This document shows, in pieces, positions 56,553-64,000 of a stretch of DNA of 64,000 bases. The position numbers were made by a program, and so were the translations under genes. The stretch is from AP-15 sp963846635 (GTDB lineage: Bacteria; Pseudomonadota; Alphaproteobacteria; ATCC43930; CGMCC-115725), in assembly GCA_963846635.1 (NCBI GenBank), contig CAWJXM010000019.1, forward strand, positions 124,001-188,000, written 5' to 3'. Position 1 is the stretch's first letter. Every line of letters starts with the position of its first letter. The notes beneath the pieces were generated by a model. It was given only the letters and a program-made list of their open reading frames with translations. It was not told the DNA's origin and ran no database searches.

Positions 56553-57997
56553 TTTGGCGCTTTTGGGGAGGTCAAGCGGCGTAGGACATCAGCTCTGCCA
56601 GACGCTGCTCCAAGGGCCTGGGATTTTCGGCGGTTCGTGCGCGTGCGCGCCAAGTTGGATAATCGTCCCGCCATAGGATCGGGCTCACCGCCTCCTCCGC
56701 CCACAGCACCCGTCTGACAGCAGCGAGACAGTCCGCGAACGTCGGATCCGGCTTGCGGTACCAGGCAGCGCCGAGCACCGCGAGCGTACCGGTCCTTTCG
56801 GCCTGATTGGCCGCCCACAGCGTCACCAGCGAGAACAGACCGAGCAGCAACGGCGTGGTCCGGTGGATGGCCCGATCCGACCACTGCCGTTGGGTCTCGA
56901 AGCCGAGATGGCGCCGGGTCTCTTGGAAGGTGGGCTCGACCGCCCAGCGCCTCGCATACCATGTCAGGATCTGCAGCGCTGATTGCGCGGGATCGGAGCA
57001 GACGAACACGCGCGTCTCGGCGCGCCCGGTCGGGTCCCGAGTCAGCACCCAGCGCACTGGCATAGTCTTGCCGTGCGCGCTCCATAGCGCCGTGCCGGTC
57101 GCGACATCGACCGCCCGCTCCGTCCTGCCGTCCTTCGTCTGCCATCCCGGGATGGTCATGCGCACCCACTCGGTGGCTTTCCGCACCGCCCGCGTCCGCG
57201 GCGTCAACTGGCGGGTGCCGCGTACACGCGGCCGGCCTTTCTGGCCTTTCTTGCGCGGCGGGGGCGGGTTGAAGAAGCGTGCGTCCAGGCGGCAGCGCGC
57301 CACGCACACCGCGCGCTCTCGCAGCGCCCAGAACACGTCGAGGCTGGCGTAGGCGCCGTCTGCCACCATCACCAGCCGTCGGCCCGGACACCAGCGGGCG
57401 ACCAGCCGCATGGCCCAGGCAGCCTTCTCCGGCAGTGTCTGGTGTCGCCGCTGCCGCCTGGTATCAACCTGCTCTGAGCGGCTCAGGATCGTCAGGAACG
57501 GCAGCCCCCATGTGCGTCTGGCAAAACCGGGCCTGACCACCACCTGCAACGACAGCCACCGCAAGCCCTCGGTCTTGACGAAGAAACCGCGGCTCGAGCG
57601 CACTGCATCGCGCCAGATCCCCTTGTCGCGGATCCTGGCGCCGCGTCGCCGTTCGACGGAGTCATCCACGGCAATGACCAACGGCTCGTCATCCGGTACG
57701 AACGCCTTCTGCAGCAGGCCAAGCAGGATCTTCGCCCCTTGCAGGCCCGACCACTGCGCGCACGAGAGGAACCGATGGAACCGGCTGAACCCCTTGTCCG
57801 CGGCGCCGTCCACCGCCCGCAGGGCGGCGCACACCGTCCGTCGGTTGAGGCACAGCAACGCTCCACTCGTCAGCGCCACCGCGTTCAGCCATGAGGGCCG
57901 CGTAAACATCGCCGCGAACGGCAGCAGCCACAGCTCCATTGCCCGGATGCCGCCGGATGCATCAACCTTCGCCATGAGCCACTCCCCCAAAAGGCCA
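56553..57997. mobile_element. IS4-clan insertion sequence (candidate extents)
   Basis: It contains one transposase gene. Weak imperfect inverted repeats are visible at the two ends: TTTGGCGCTTTTGGGG (56553-56568) against the reverse complement of CCCCCAAAAGGCCA (57984-57997). I could not confirm the true element ends or a target duplication, so the boundaries are provisional. Confidence 0.45.
56572..57975 (-). CDS. IS4-clan (IS701-like) transposase
   Basis: 467 residues from the ATG at 57975; the longer frame begins with a TTG. The DDE triad is visible: first Asp in LVIAVDDSVERR, second in LVMVADGAYASLD, Glu in AVEPTFQETRRHLG. The stretch YARRWAVEPTFQETR fits the IS4 signature Y-x2-R-x3-E-x6-K (with Arg for the last position). 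Apparently intact, so this copy could be active. Its insertion separates the helix-turn-helix gene from the hypothetical gene at 58031. Confidence 0.88.
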   Translation of the reverse strand: MAKVDASGGIRAMELWLLPFAAMFTRPSWLNAVALTSGALLCLNRRTVCAALRAVDGAADKGFSRFHRFLSCAQWSGLQGAKILLGLLQKAFVPDDEPLVIAVDDSVERRRGARIRDKGIWRDAVRSSRGFFVKTEGLRWLSLQVVVRPGFARRTWGLPFLTILSRSEQVDTRRQRRHQTLPEKAAWAMRLVARWCPGRRLVMVADGAYASLDVFWALRERAVCVARCRLDARFFNPPPPRKKGQKGRPRVRGTRQLTPRTRAVRKATEWVRMTIPGWQTKDGRTERAVDVATGTALWSAHGKTMPVRWVLTRDPTGRAETRVFVCSDPAQSALQILTWYARRWAVEPTFQETRRHLGFETQRQWSDRAIHRTTPLLLGLFSLVTLWAANQAERTGTLAVLGAAWYRKPDPTFADCLAAVRRVLWAEEAVSPILWRDDYPTWRARARTAENPRPLEQRLAELMSYAA

Positions 57998-58030
57998 TAC
58001 CGCGCCTCGTCTTGAGGGAAAGGAGGGAAG

Positions 58031-58807
58031 ATGGCCGGGTTGCCACAGGGACCACTTCGCCGCCTACTCTCCCGGCTGCCGTCGCGTCTGCTCGCGCGAC
58101 AACCTCCTGTCAGCCCGATGTCGCCGCCAGGGCTGCCTCCGGTGACCCGTGCCGAGATCTTGTCCCGCTATCGTCACCTGCGCCAGATCAGCAAGGAACA
58201 GCACGAGGCTGTCCTGGACATCACCGCTGCCGACGTGCTGCTCGACTGGGCCAGGCGGATCGATCTGACGCAAGGCAGGACGGTGATATCGGACAACGAA
58301 TATGAAATTGTGCTCGCCGAGGATCTGGCGATTTATCTGGCCCGGTTGGGCCGCCCACACCCGCTCGACCGTTACGCCCGAGCTGCAGGTTTTGCGCCTG
58401 GCTCCGACGAAGCGATCGTGCTCGAGGCCATGCGCCATGCCCGTTTCTCGCTCTGGCACATTGAGCGGCACCACGAAACTACCGGTCTGATCTTGCGCGA
58501 CCTGCTGCGCGACGAGGAGATCTGGCTAATCGACGAGGCCCTAGCGAAGAACGTGCGGCCGGGACAGGAGATGGCCGCACGCCTCATCGTACCCGACCGC
58601 TTCGCAATGACGGCTCGCGTCATTGTGCCGATCATCCCGGCTCTGATGACACGCGCGGAGCTGATGGAAGAAGTGTCCATCAGAGCCCCTGCTTTGAGAA
58701 GCCTCCAAGGAAAGGCCCTTGCTGGGGACCCCCGTCTTGCCATCGGCATCTATCGCGCCGCCGTGGCCACGGGAGCAATGGACTTCGTCCGCTTCAAGCG
58801 AAAATAG
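58031..58807 (+). CDS. Conserved hypothetical protein
   Basis: 258 residues. Repeated helices: REILSRYRHLRQISKEQHEA, a middle with PLDRYARAAGFAPGSDEAIV, then ARFSLWHIERHHETTGLI and a beta-rich tail (ARLIVPDRFAMTARVIVPII). I recall similar proteins of unknown function in many alphaproteobacterial genomes. N-terminal 40 residues are arginine- and proline-rich and may not be translated; the ATG at 58118 (MSPPGLPP) is a plausible alternative start. It lies 34 bp from the end of the IS element. Confidence 0.7.
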   Translation: MAGLPQGPLRRLLSRLPSRLLARQPPVSPMSPPGLPPVTRAEILSRYRHLRQISKEQHEAVLDITAADVLLDWARRIDLTQGRTVISDNEYEIVLAEDLAIYLARLGRPHPLDRYARAAGFAPGSDEAIVLEAMRHARFSLWHIERHHETTGLILRDLLRDEEIWLIDEALAKNVRPGQEMAARLIVPDRFAMTARVIVPIIPALMTRAELMEEVSIRAPALRSLQGKALAGDPRLAIGIYRAAVATGAMDFVRFKRK

Positions 58808-58820
58808 GCCAACCTTTCGC

Positions 58821-59537
58821 TTACAAACGCACCCCAGCTCCCCTCAAAAGCGCTAAAGTCCAGATAATGCCAATTCGCCCAAAGCAAACGAGGCATAGCG
58901 AGAAGCCGAGCAATATCAGCGTGCCGGGCTCGGGGATCGGCACCGGCGGGTCGCTGAAGGCGATATTGTCAATTTCAAATCCGAAATCGCTCGTGCTCAA
59001 TACGACCTCGTTATAAAAATCGTCGATGAGATAAAAATCGATGTAACGGTTGGACAGCGAGGATTGCTGGTCGCCATTGGCAACAAGCCCGGTCAGACTG
59101 GCGACTACAGTACCGGAGAATGTTGCGATCTGCCGGCCGTCTTCAAGAAACGTGATTGCATTGTAGCTATCCATTGACCCCCAATAAAGGCCGAAATAAT
59201 TCTCCGGGCTAGAGAAGGCGAGATTGGCGACACCTGTTGCGGAAGGATACGAGACGGTGAAGTATCTGATCGGGTCGCCAGCCGGTTGTGCGAATTTGCC
59301 GGGAAGACTGTCGTCCTCTATGGCGCCGTTCCCCGTCAGTGTCCCGCCAGCGAAGTCGTAAGATTGCAGCTCGCCCACTGGAAGATCGTCGAAGGTAAGC
59401 ACGCTTGCCCGGGGAGCATTCGGCAGCAACGCTCCCGGAGCCTCTGCCGAGATGTCGATCGCCGTCGCACGGGCACCAGAAGAGATCAACGAGATCGATG
59501 CGACGACAATAGCGCAGTGGGGGATCTTCATCCTCAT
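58821..59537 (-). CDS. PEP-CTERM sorting domain protein
   Basis: 238 residues with an N-terminal signal peptide (IVVASISLISSGARATA) and the C-terminal sorting tripartite signal PVPIPEPGTLILLGFSLCL followed by a hydrophobic segment and an Arg. The body (FDDLPVGELQSYDF, NYFGLYWGSMDSYNAITFLED, GFEIDNIAFSD) is beta-rich, as in secreted surface proteins. PEP-CTERM proteins are anchored by an EpsH-type exosortase, which is not in this window. Function unknown. Confidence 0.85.
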   Translation of the reverse strand: MRMKIPHCAIVVASISLISSGARATAIDISAEAPGALLPNAPRASVLTFDDLPVGELQSYDFAGGTLTGNGAIEDDSLPGKFAQPAGDPIRYFTVSYPSATGVANLAFSSPENYFGLYWGSMDSYNAITFLEDGRQIATFSGTVVASLTGLVANGDQQSSLSNRYIDFYLIDDFYNEVVLSTSDFGFEIDNIAFSDPPVPIPEPGTLILLGFSLCLVCFGRIGIIWTLALLRGAGVRL

Positions 59538-60849
59538 GGGATCCTGTTCTCTGCCGCAATCTTGAGCAGGGTTGATGCGCGTTTAACTGACATTCCCCGG
59601 ACTTCCCGGCGATTTTAGGCTAAGATCGCGCTCTTTGGACGACTTTGGCAACGCAAATCGAATCTCAACAGGAATCGACCTATTCGAGCTGACCAGCACC
59701 ACATTTCCCAACCGCTGCAGGAGCCAGCCTGGCCCAGATCGAATTCGGCTTGCCATCGCCCACATCGGGATACCGGTGATATCAATGCCGCACTGGCGAT
59801 TAGCGTTTCCTGTGGCAGCGAATCATGGTCCTTGCATTTCAGGATGCAACTCTCGGTGATGTCGAAAGTCCGCGTCCGCGGGCGCCCACTGTTTTGGTCA
59901 TATCAGCGACCGATCGGGTGCAGATCTTGGACAATATCGAGGCCTTCCACCTGCTGTCGCGCCTGGACAAGTTTGAGAGCCGCCTCGATCAAATTGAGCT
60001 CTTCGGCGCTATAATCGCGCGGATCGAACGCCGCTTGCCCCGAATTCTCTTCTTGTGGATCAAAGTCCATTGGCCGCACTCCGGCGCGGTCGAGAACCGC
60101 GACTGCGGACACGGACCGGACCCGCTCGTCCTCAGCGGAGCTGATCTCCCTCGTGACCGGTGTCCTCACTCTGCGACATATCTCAGCGTTAGGCCGCAAT
60201 CAAATCGCCGCTATCTGGACCAACATCACAGGCAGCCCAACCCTTCAGGCGTAGGCGGCTGATGGCAGTTGCCCGCTTGTCGATTGAAGTGGATACAATC
60301 ATTTTTGATATTGGCGTGGCTCAGATCGCGCACCGCCTCGGCGTGTCGTTATGATAGCCCCCGTCGATGTCGTGGCGCGGAAGCGCAATGGCCCCGCGCA
60401 CTTGAAGCGCACTTGAAGTGCACTTCTTTAATTATTTTTTGAACCTTCCGGCAGCGATGACGCTCACCCGCCGCACAACAAAATCTGGTCTGTTCGACTG
60501 GAAGACAAGGGGGTATGTGCATCAAAGCGCGTGGCCAATCTATTCCCTCGCCCAGAGCTCGCGACGCCTCGTTTCAAAGCGCCGTGCCACACAAATTCGG
60601 CAGCTTAAGACTCGGAGATCCGCTCGCCCCTACAGCAAAGCGCAGCTTGCGCATCGTTGGCGGTGATTGGGTCGTCTGCGTCGTGCTGTTGCCGACTGTG
60701 CTCGGGTGGAGTTTGACATGGGCGTGCGCGCTGTCGCTGGTCCGGAGCATGCCGGTTTGGCTCGCTGCGCTGATCTTCTTGCTCGGCTTGGCGTTGATCC
60801 CGCTGCGCTCTGCAGCGACGCCGAGGCCGAGGTGAACACAATCCGAGCG
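59538..60849. other. Long stretch with no firm gene
   Basis: About 1.3 kb. A minus-strand frame (59903-60070; DPRDYSAEELNLIEAALKLV) looks coding-like, and a plus-strand frame with two hydrophobic helices is near 60660-60835 (VVCVVLLPTVLGWSLTWACA, LAALIFLLGLALIPL). Neither has a family assignment or convincing start. The region appears to be decayed. Confidence 0.4.
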
Positions 60850-61100
60850 ATGCTTTGGGACCAGGCCCGAGCCTGTCGGTGGCTTGCAATCGCTGCAGTA
60901 TCGGTGGTCTCGCTGGGGCGGCGTCCGTTGCCAATGCGCAGGAAAGCCTGCAAGCGCTGTCCCAAGACCCCAAACAATGGCCGATGGCGCTGCACGACTA
61001 TGCCAACACGCGCTTCAGCGCGCTCAACCAGATCAACACGAAAAACGTTGGCCAGCTTACTCTCACCTGGAGCTTTTCAGTCGGTACCGATGGAACCTGA
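60850..61100 (+). pseudogene. N-terminal fragment of PQQ-dependent alcohol dehydrogenase
   Basis: From the ATG at 60850 a signal peptide starts (CRWLAIAAVSVVSL), a frameshift near 60915 follows, and the mature start reads SVANAQESLQALSQDPKQWP then MALHDYANTRFSALNQINTK, NVGQLTLTWSFSVG, a stop at 61100. This is the typical start of lanthanide-type (XoxF-like) and other PQQ dehydrogenases, first propeller blade. Only about 80 codons of some 600 remain. It is a truncated remnant. Confidence 0.75.
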
Positions 61101-61531
61101 CCCGCCGGGTGGCTGCAGCTCATGTCCCTGCGGACCACTACAATACATTGATGCCCATGCGTAATTTGAGGTTGCCGGCACCGCTCGCCCACCTCATTCA
61201 AATCTGGACGCAAGCTGCCGCGCGCCCATTCATTCGAACTTGGTGGGGCGTCCCCCTCGCTGCGCTCGGGCCGCGCGCTAGGCGCTGTGCGCCCGGAGCC
61301 GGCTTCCTTTCCTCCTATCCGGGGAGCCGTCTTCGCCCTGACGGGTGACGAGCGCCGACGCGGGCGCAAGCGGAACGTGCAAGCGCCCTCATGTTTACGT
61401 GCGCCCCGCGGGGGCCGCCGGGAAAGAAGAGGAAAAGGACGGTGCGCGGACCCGTGACGCGTGCCACAGGCGAGAGAGAGCTTTCGCCCGCGCGTCATGG
61501 AGAACGCCCCTGCCGCACGCCGCCCCTGCCC
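61101..61531. other. Intergenic stretch, no gene
   Basis: A GC-rich area between the dehydrogenase fragment and the ArdC fragment with no recognisable coding content. Confidence 0.4.
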
Positions 61532-61692
61532 ACAAATCCTTCCGACCGCAGCCTCTACCAGGAAATCACCGACCGGATTATCGCCAAGTTCGAACAAGGT
61601 CGCCGGCCCTGGGTCCAGACTTAGGGCAGCGCCGCCGCTCCGCTCGGCGTGCCGAAAAACGCCGCGACCGGCCGTCCCTACAGCGGCACATC
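61532..61692 (+). pseudogene. ArdC-like antirestriction protein, N-terminal fragment
   Basis: The frame reads LYQEITDRIIAKFEQGRRPWVQT, a stop (TAG at 61621-61623), then GSAAAPLGVPKNAATGRPYSG. The ArdC/DUF1738 N-terminus is normally of the form (L)YQ.ITDRIIAELE.G..PW.QPWG..A..LP.NA.TGR.Y.G; so a Trp (TGG) has become TAG, and only the first 60 or so codons of some 300 remain. ArdC proteins protect incoming mobile DNA, so this marks an older mobile element at this site. Confidence 0.7.
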
Positions 61693-61805
61693 CTAGACAT
61701 TTCCCCGAATTTCCGCCGCGCGGTTCCCTTGAGGTCCCCCGCGGGACAATGGATCCGTTTCTCCACCGGACCCATCACGTACGTAATTGAGGTGGTGGAA
61801 AAACT

Positions 61806-61853
61806 TGGAGCGGGCGAAGGGATTCGAACCCTCGACCCCAACCTTGGCAAGGT
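61806..61853 (-). other. 3' half of tRNA-Gly(GCC): attachment site remnant
   Basis: On the minus strand this 48-bp block runs from the anticodon region (ACCTTGCCAAGGTT) through the variable loop and the T arm (GGGTTCGAATCCC) to the acceptor and CCA (GCCCGCTCCA). The anticodon is GCC. The 5' half of the tRNA is absent: on its upstream side the sequence diverges immediately (AAGCCTATCG). It is therefore the duplicated att sequence of an element integrated into tRNA-Gly, lying about 170 bp before an integrase gene. It is not a functional tRNA. Confidence 0.85.
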
Positions 61854-61970
61854 AAGCCTATCGACTTGCCTGGGGTTGCGACGGTTTGATCGATCGAAAA
61901 AAACAAGCAAATCCTTTTATTTATTAGATTGCCCGCGTTTGTTCATGCTCGCGCGGTTTTGCTGATTGGT

Positions 61971-62007
61971 GGTACCTTGCTGGTACCTCAGCGTCCGGCG
62001 AGGTACC
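61971..62007. promoter_or_regulatory. Three GGTACC motifs before the integrase
   Basis: GGTACC occurs at 61971-61976, 61982-61987 and 62002-62007, in the 57 bp before the integrase start. Each is itself palindromic; the first two lie in the near-direct repeat TGGTACCTTGC / TGGTACCTCAGC. They could be arm-type integrase or excisionase binding sites or an operator of the integrase. This is inference from position and repetition only. Confidence 0.45.
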
Positions 62008-62026
62008 AAAGCGGGAGCGCGCGGCA

Positions 62027-63343
62027 TTGGCGGACAGGAAGAAGATCGGGTTGCGCGAGGTGCGGGCGCTCGGGCCAGGCGGGGAGGTATGGGATAGCGC
62101 CGTCGCGGGGTTTGGTGCGCGCCGCCAGTCAGGCGAGCATGTCAGTTACGTGTTGATGTATCGGCGCGACGGCCGCAAGCGCCGCTACACGATCGGGCGC
62201 CACGGTTCGCCTTGGACGCCGGACACCGCACGCGCCGAAGCCGTGCGGCTGTTGGGCGAAATCGTCAAAGGCGCGGATCCGGCCGCCGACAAACGACAGG
62301 CACGTGAGGCCACGACCGTCGCCGAGTTGTGCGACGACTATCTTGCCGACGCGATGGCGGGCCGACTGCTGACGCGCCGTGGACAGGCAAAAAAGGCGAG
62401 TACGCTGGCAATCGACGTGGGGCGGATCGAACGGCATATCAAGCCGCTCCTGGGCCGGCTAGCGGTCGCTGCGGTGGACCGCACCGATGTTGAACGGTTC
62501 ATGCACGATGTGGCAGCAGGCAAGACGGCTGCTAGGGCGAAGACAGCAAAAAAGCGAGGGATGGCCCGCGTCACCGGCGGACGCACCGCGGCAACGCGCG
62601 CGGTCGGGTTGCTCGGTTCGATTTTTGGTTATGCCGTGAAGCATCGCATGCGGCCGGACAATCCTGCGCATGGGGTGCAGCGGTTCGCGGACGGTAAGCG
62701 CGACCGACGGCTAAGCGAAAACGAATACAGCAGACTTGGCGCCGCATTGCGCGAGGCCGGGGAAGCCCGGCAGGGTAAGCCCGATGTGATTTGGCCGCCG
62801 GCAATTGCGATGGCGCGATTCTTGGTATTATCGGGCTGGCGCACCGGCGAGGTAGCCGGGCTGCATTGGCGGGAAATCGATTTTGCCCGCCGCACAGCGA
62901 CGCTCAGCGACACCAAAGCCGGGCGCAGCATGCGGCCCTTGTCGCATGCGGTTTGCGATGTGCTCACAGCGCTGCCGCGCTTGACCGACGATCGGGTTTT
63001 CCCGGCATCGCGCGGCGGCCCGGGGACAATTTTGCATTTCAAAAAAATCTGGCCGCGCATTGCTAAGCTAGCCGGACTGCCCGACGAGGTAACGCCGCAC
63101 ACCTTGAGGCATTCCTTCGCCAGTGTCGCCGCGGACCTCGGCTACAGCGAACCGACGATTGCCGCGTTGGTTGGACACACCGGTCGTTCTGTCACATCGC
63201 GTTATGTGCATAGCGCGGATGCGGTGTTGCTGGCCGCTGCGGACGCGGTGGCGAACCGTGTCATCGAGCTTATGGGCGACGACAAACTCGCGGCCGAGGT
63301 GGTGCCGCTGCGCGCCGCAGTAGCATCCTATCGCGGCGGCTAG
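62027..63343 (+). CDS. Tyrosine site-specific recombinase (integrase)
   Basis: 438 residues from a TTG at 62027 (no ATG near the expected start). N-terminal DUF4102-type arm-binding region (GLREVRALGPGGEVWDSAVA), core-binding domain (TTVAELCDDYLADAM), and the catalytic domain with Arg (LSGWRTGEVAGL), HTLRHSF (H-x-x-R), the next His in ALVGHTGRSV and the nucleophilic Tyr in TSRYVHSADA. It would integrate the element into tRNA-Gly(GCC); the att remnant is directly upstream. Complete, so possibly active. Confidence 0.9.
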   Translation: MADRKKIGLREVRALGPGGEVWDSAVAGFGARRQSGEHVSYVLMYRRDGRKRRYTIGRHGSPWTPDTARAEAVRLLGEIVKGADPAADKRQAREATTVAELCDDYLADAMAGRLLTRRGQAKKASTLAIDVGRIERHIKPLLGRLAVAAVDRTDVERFMHDVAAGKTAARAKTAKKRGMARVTGGRTAATRAVGLLGSIFGYAVKHRMRPDNPAHGVQRFADGKRDRRLSENEYSRLGAALREAGEARQGKPDVIWPPAIAMARFLVLSGWRTGEVAGLHWREIDFARRTATLSDTKAGRSMRPLSHAVCDVLTALPRLTDDRVFPASRGGPGTILHFKKIWPRIAKLAGLPDEVTPHTLRHSFASVAADLGYSEPTIAALVGHTGRSVTSRYVHSADAVLLAAADAVANRVIELMGDDKLAAEVVPLRAAVASYRGG

Positions 63344-63420
63344 GCCGACGGGCCGAAAGGCGGGCACCGCACCCGCCTGCCGCCGCAGCCCTCTTGCGGA
63401 CGCGCCATGCGGAGGCGCTG

Positions 63421-64000
63421 ATGCCTTTTACTGACCGGCCGCCATCCCATCGGCCACTGAGCGACGCACTCGATTACATCGAGGTAGGGGACGGCTGCAC
63501 CCGTGCCGAAGCATTCGAACAGTTTCGGCAGATGGTGATAAGTAAGGAGCACCACCCTTTTCGGCTCCAGTGCCTGTGGGGCGACCGCCAACCGGACCTG
63601 CCGGCCAATATCGGGCCGGTCACCGCGCCAACGGAAAACATCGGACCGTATCCTCCCGACTGGGAGGGCGCGACGCTCGAAACCGACGGTCATGTCCGCT
63701 TTTCGGTTTTGGCGGAGCCGCGCCCGATATTGGTGCCGTGGAACGATTTCCTCGTGGCCTGGGGGTCTCATCAGCCCCGGGCCGACCCCGCGGAGGCTTA
63801 CGTCCAGGAACAGGCCGCGCGAATGCGCGCTGCCCGCCTGGAGCGAGAGGCCTATGACCGCCGGTGGCGACAGAAATGTGCCGAAGAATGCACCGGGCCG
63901 ATCCAGGAGCGGCAATATTTTAGCTTTGCGGAGATCGCCCACAAGCTGGCTTGCGATCCACATACCCTATTGGTCGATCCCGAATTGGCAGAGCGGATTG
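63421..64000 (+). CDS. Unrecognised gene on the integrative element, runs off the window
   Basis: An open frame from an ATG at 63421 reads without a stop to the window end (193 codons seen). It contains YIEVGDGCTRAEAFEQFRQM, a middle rich in Pro (PANIGPVTAPTENIGPYPPD), WNDFLVAWGSHQPRADPAEA and a helical charged part (RMRAARLEREAYDRRWRQKC). No family recognised. It lies 77 bp after the integrase and is the first cargo-region gene of the element. No start-site evidence beyond the ATG was seen; C-terminus unknown. Confidence 0.55.
   Translation, partial: MPFTDRPPSHRPLSDALDYIEVGDGCTRAEAFEQFRQMVISKEHHPFRLQCLWGDRQPDLPANIGPVTAPTENIGPYPPDWEGATLETDGHVRFSVLAEPRPILVPWNDFLVAWGSHQPRADPAEAYVQEQAARMRAARLEREAYDRRWRQKCAEECTGPIQERQYFSFAEIAHKLACDPHTLLVDPELAERI

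Noticed and set aside
61806..61853. Functional tRNA-Gly gene.
   Set aside because: Only the 3' half is present; the D arm and 5' acceptor strand are missing.
1..64000. CRISPR array.
   Set aside because: No array of regularly spaced identical repeats with spacers was seen; the repeats present are isolated pairs.

Overview
The window is GC-rich DNA that reads as chromosome from an alphaproteobacterium. Supporting signs are the gene order tsaD-gpsA followed by clpS-clpA, a DUF444/SpoVR/PrkA stress operon, an ETC complex-independent set of flavin monooxygenases, DUF482, and scattered 'CCCGC-TTTCGCGGG' palindromes. The order within the class (perhaps Rhodospirillales or a relative) is inference.

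Layout. 1-360: a probable insertion-sequence end and a scrap of a MetE-like methionine synthase. 360-5530 (minus): a Type III-like restriction-modification locus (mod, a DUF559 endonuclease-like gene bracketed by GC hairpins, res); mod and res are both frameshifted. 5530-6180: palindromic repeats. 6180-26000: a large catabolic block with four luciferase-like flavin monooxygenases (LLM) plus a decayed duplicate, an FMN reductase, a stand-alone formate dehydrogenase with fused ferredoxin domains, two aldo/keto reductases, a VOC protein, an amidohydrolase and a fused CaiB/BaiF CoA-transferase. 25800-28100 (minus): a TPP riboswitch and thiO-thiS-thiG. 28200-30740: a Crp/Fnr regulator divergent from a two-subunit 3-oxoacid CoA-transferase. 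31670-36510: prkA-yeaH-spoVR stress operon, with prkA carrying two +1 frameshifts. 36560-46120: housekeeping and protein quality control (tsaD, gpsA, clpS, clpA, DUF482, a secreted protein, an HtrA protease, cbpA, cbpM). 46670-52230 (minus): SWIB protein, amidohydrolase, Baeyer-Villiger-type monooxygenase, another LLM enzyme and a DOPA-dioxygenase-like protein, a second small catabolic block.

52230-64000 is accessory and decayed: IS1634-like transposase debris, a broken K+ channel, an M20 peptidase broken by a 10-bp tandem duplication, an intact IS4-clan transposase, a hypothetical protein, a PEP-CTERM protein, a truncated PQQ dehydrogenase, an ArdC fragment with an internal stop, and finally a 48-bp 3' half of tRNA-Gly(GCC) next to a tyrosine integrase. 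The last feature marks the left edge of an integrative element that continues past the window end with an unrecognised gene.

How the parts fit: the LLM enzymes and flavin reductase would open or oxidise an organic substrate with FMNH2 and O2; the aldo/keto reductases, amidohydrolases and CoA-transferases would handle downstream carbonyl, lactone or acid intermediates; formate dehydrogenase would recover reducing power from released formate. The substrate cannot be told from sequence. At least ten genes carry single-base frame breaks, including one in a normally well-conserved operon, so assembly error and true gene decay must be separated before functional conclusions are drawn. The most original leads are the hairpin-bracketed DUF559 cassette inside a restriction locus, the LLM/formate catabolic block with its decaying duplicate, and the tRNA-Gly element edge.
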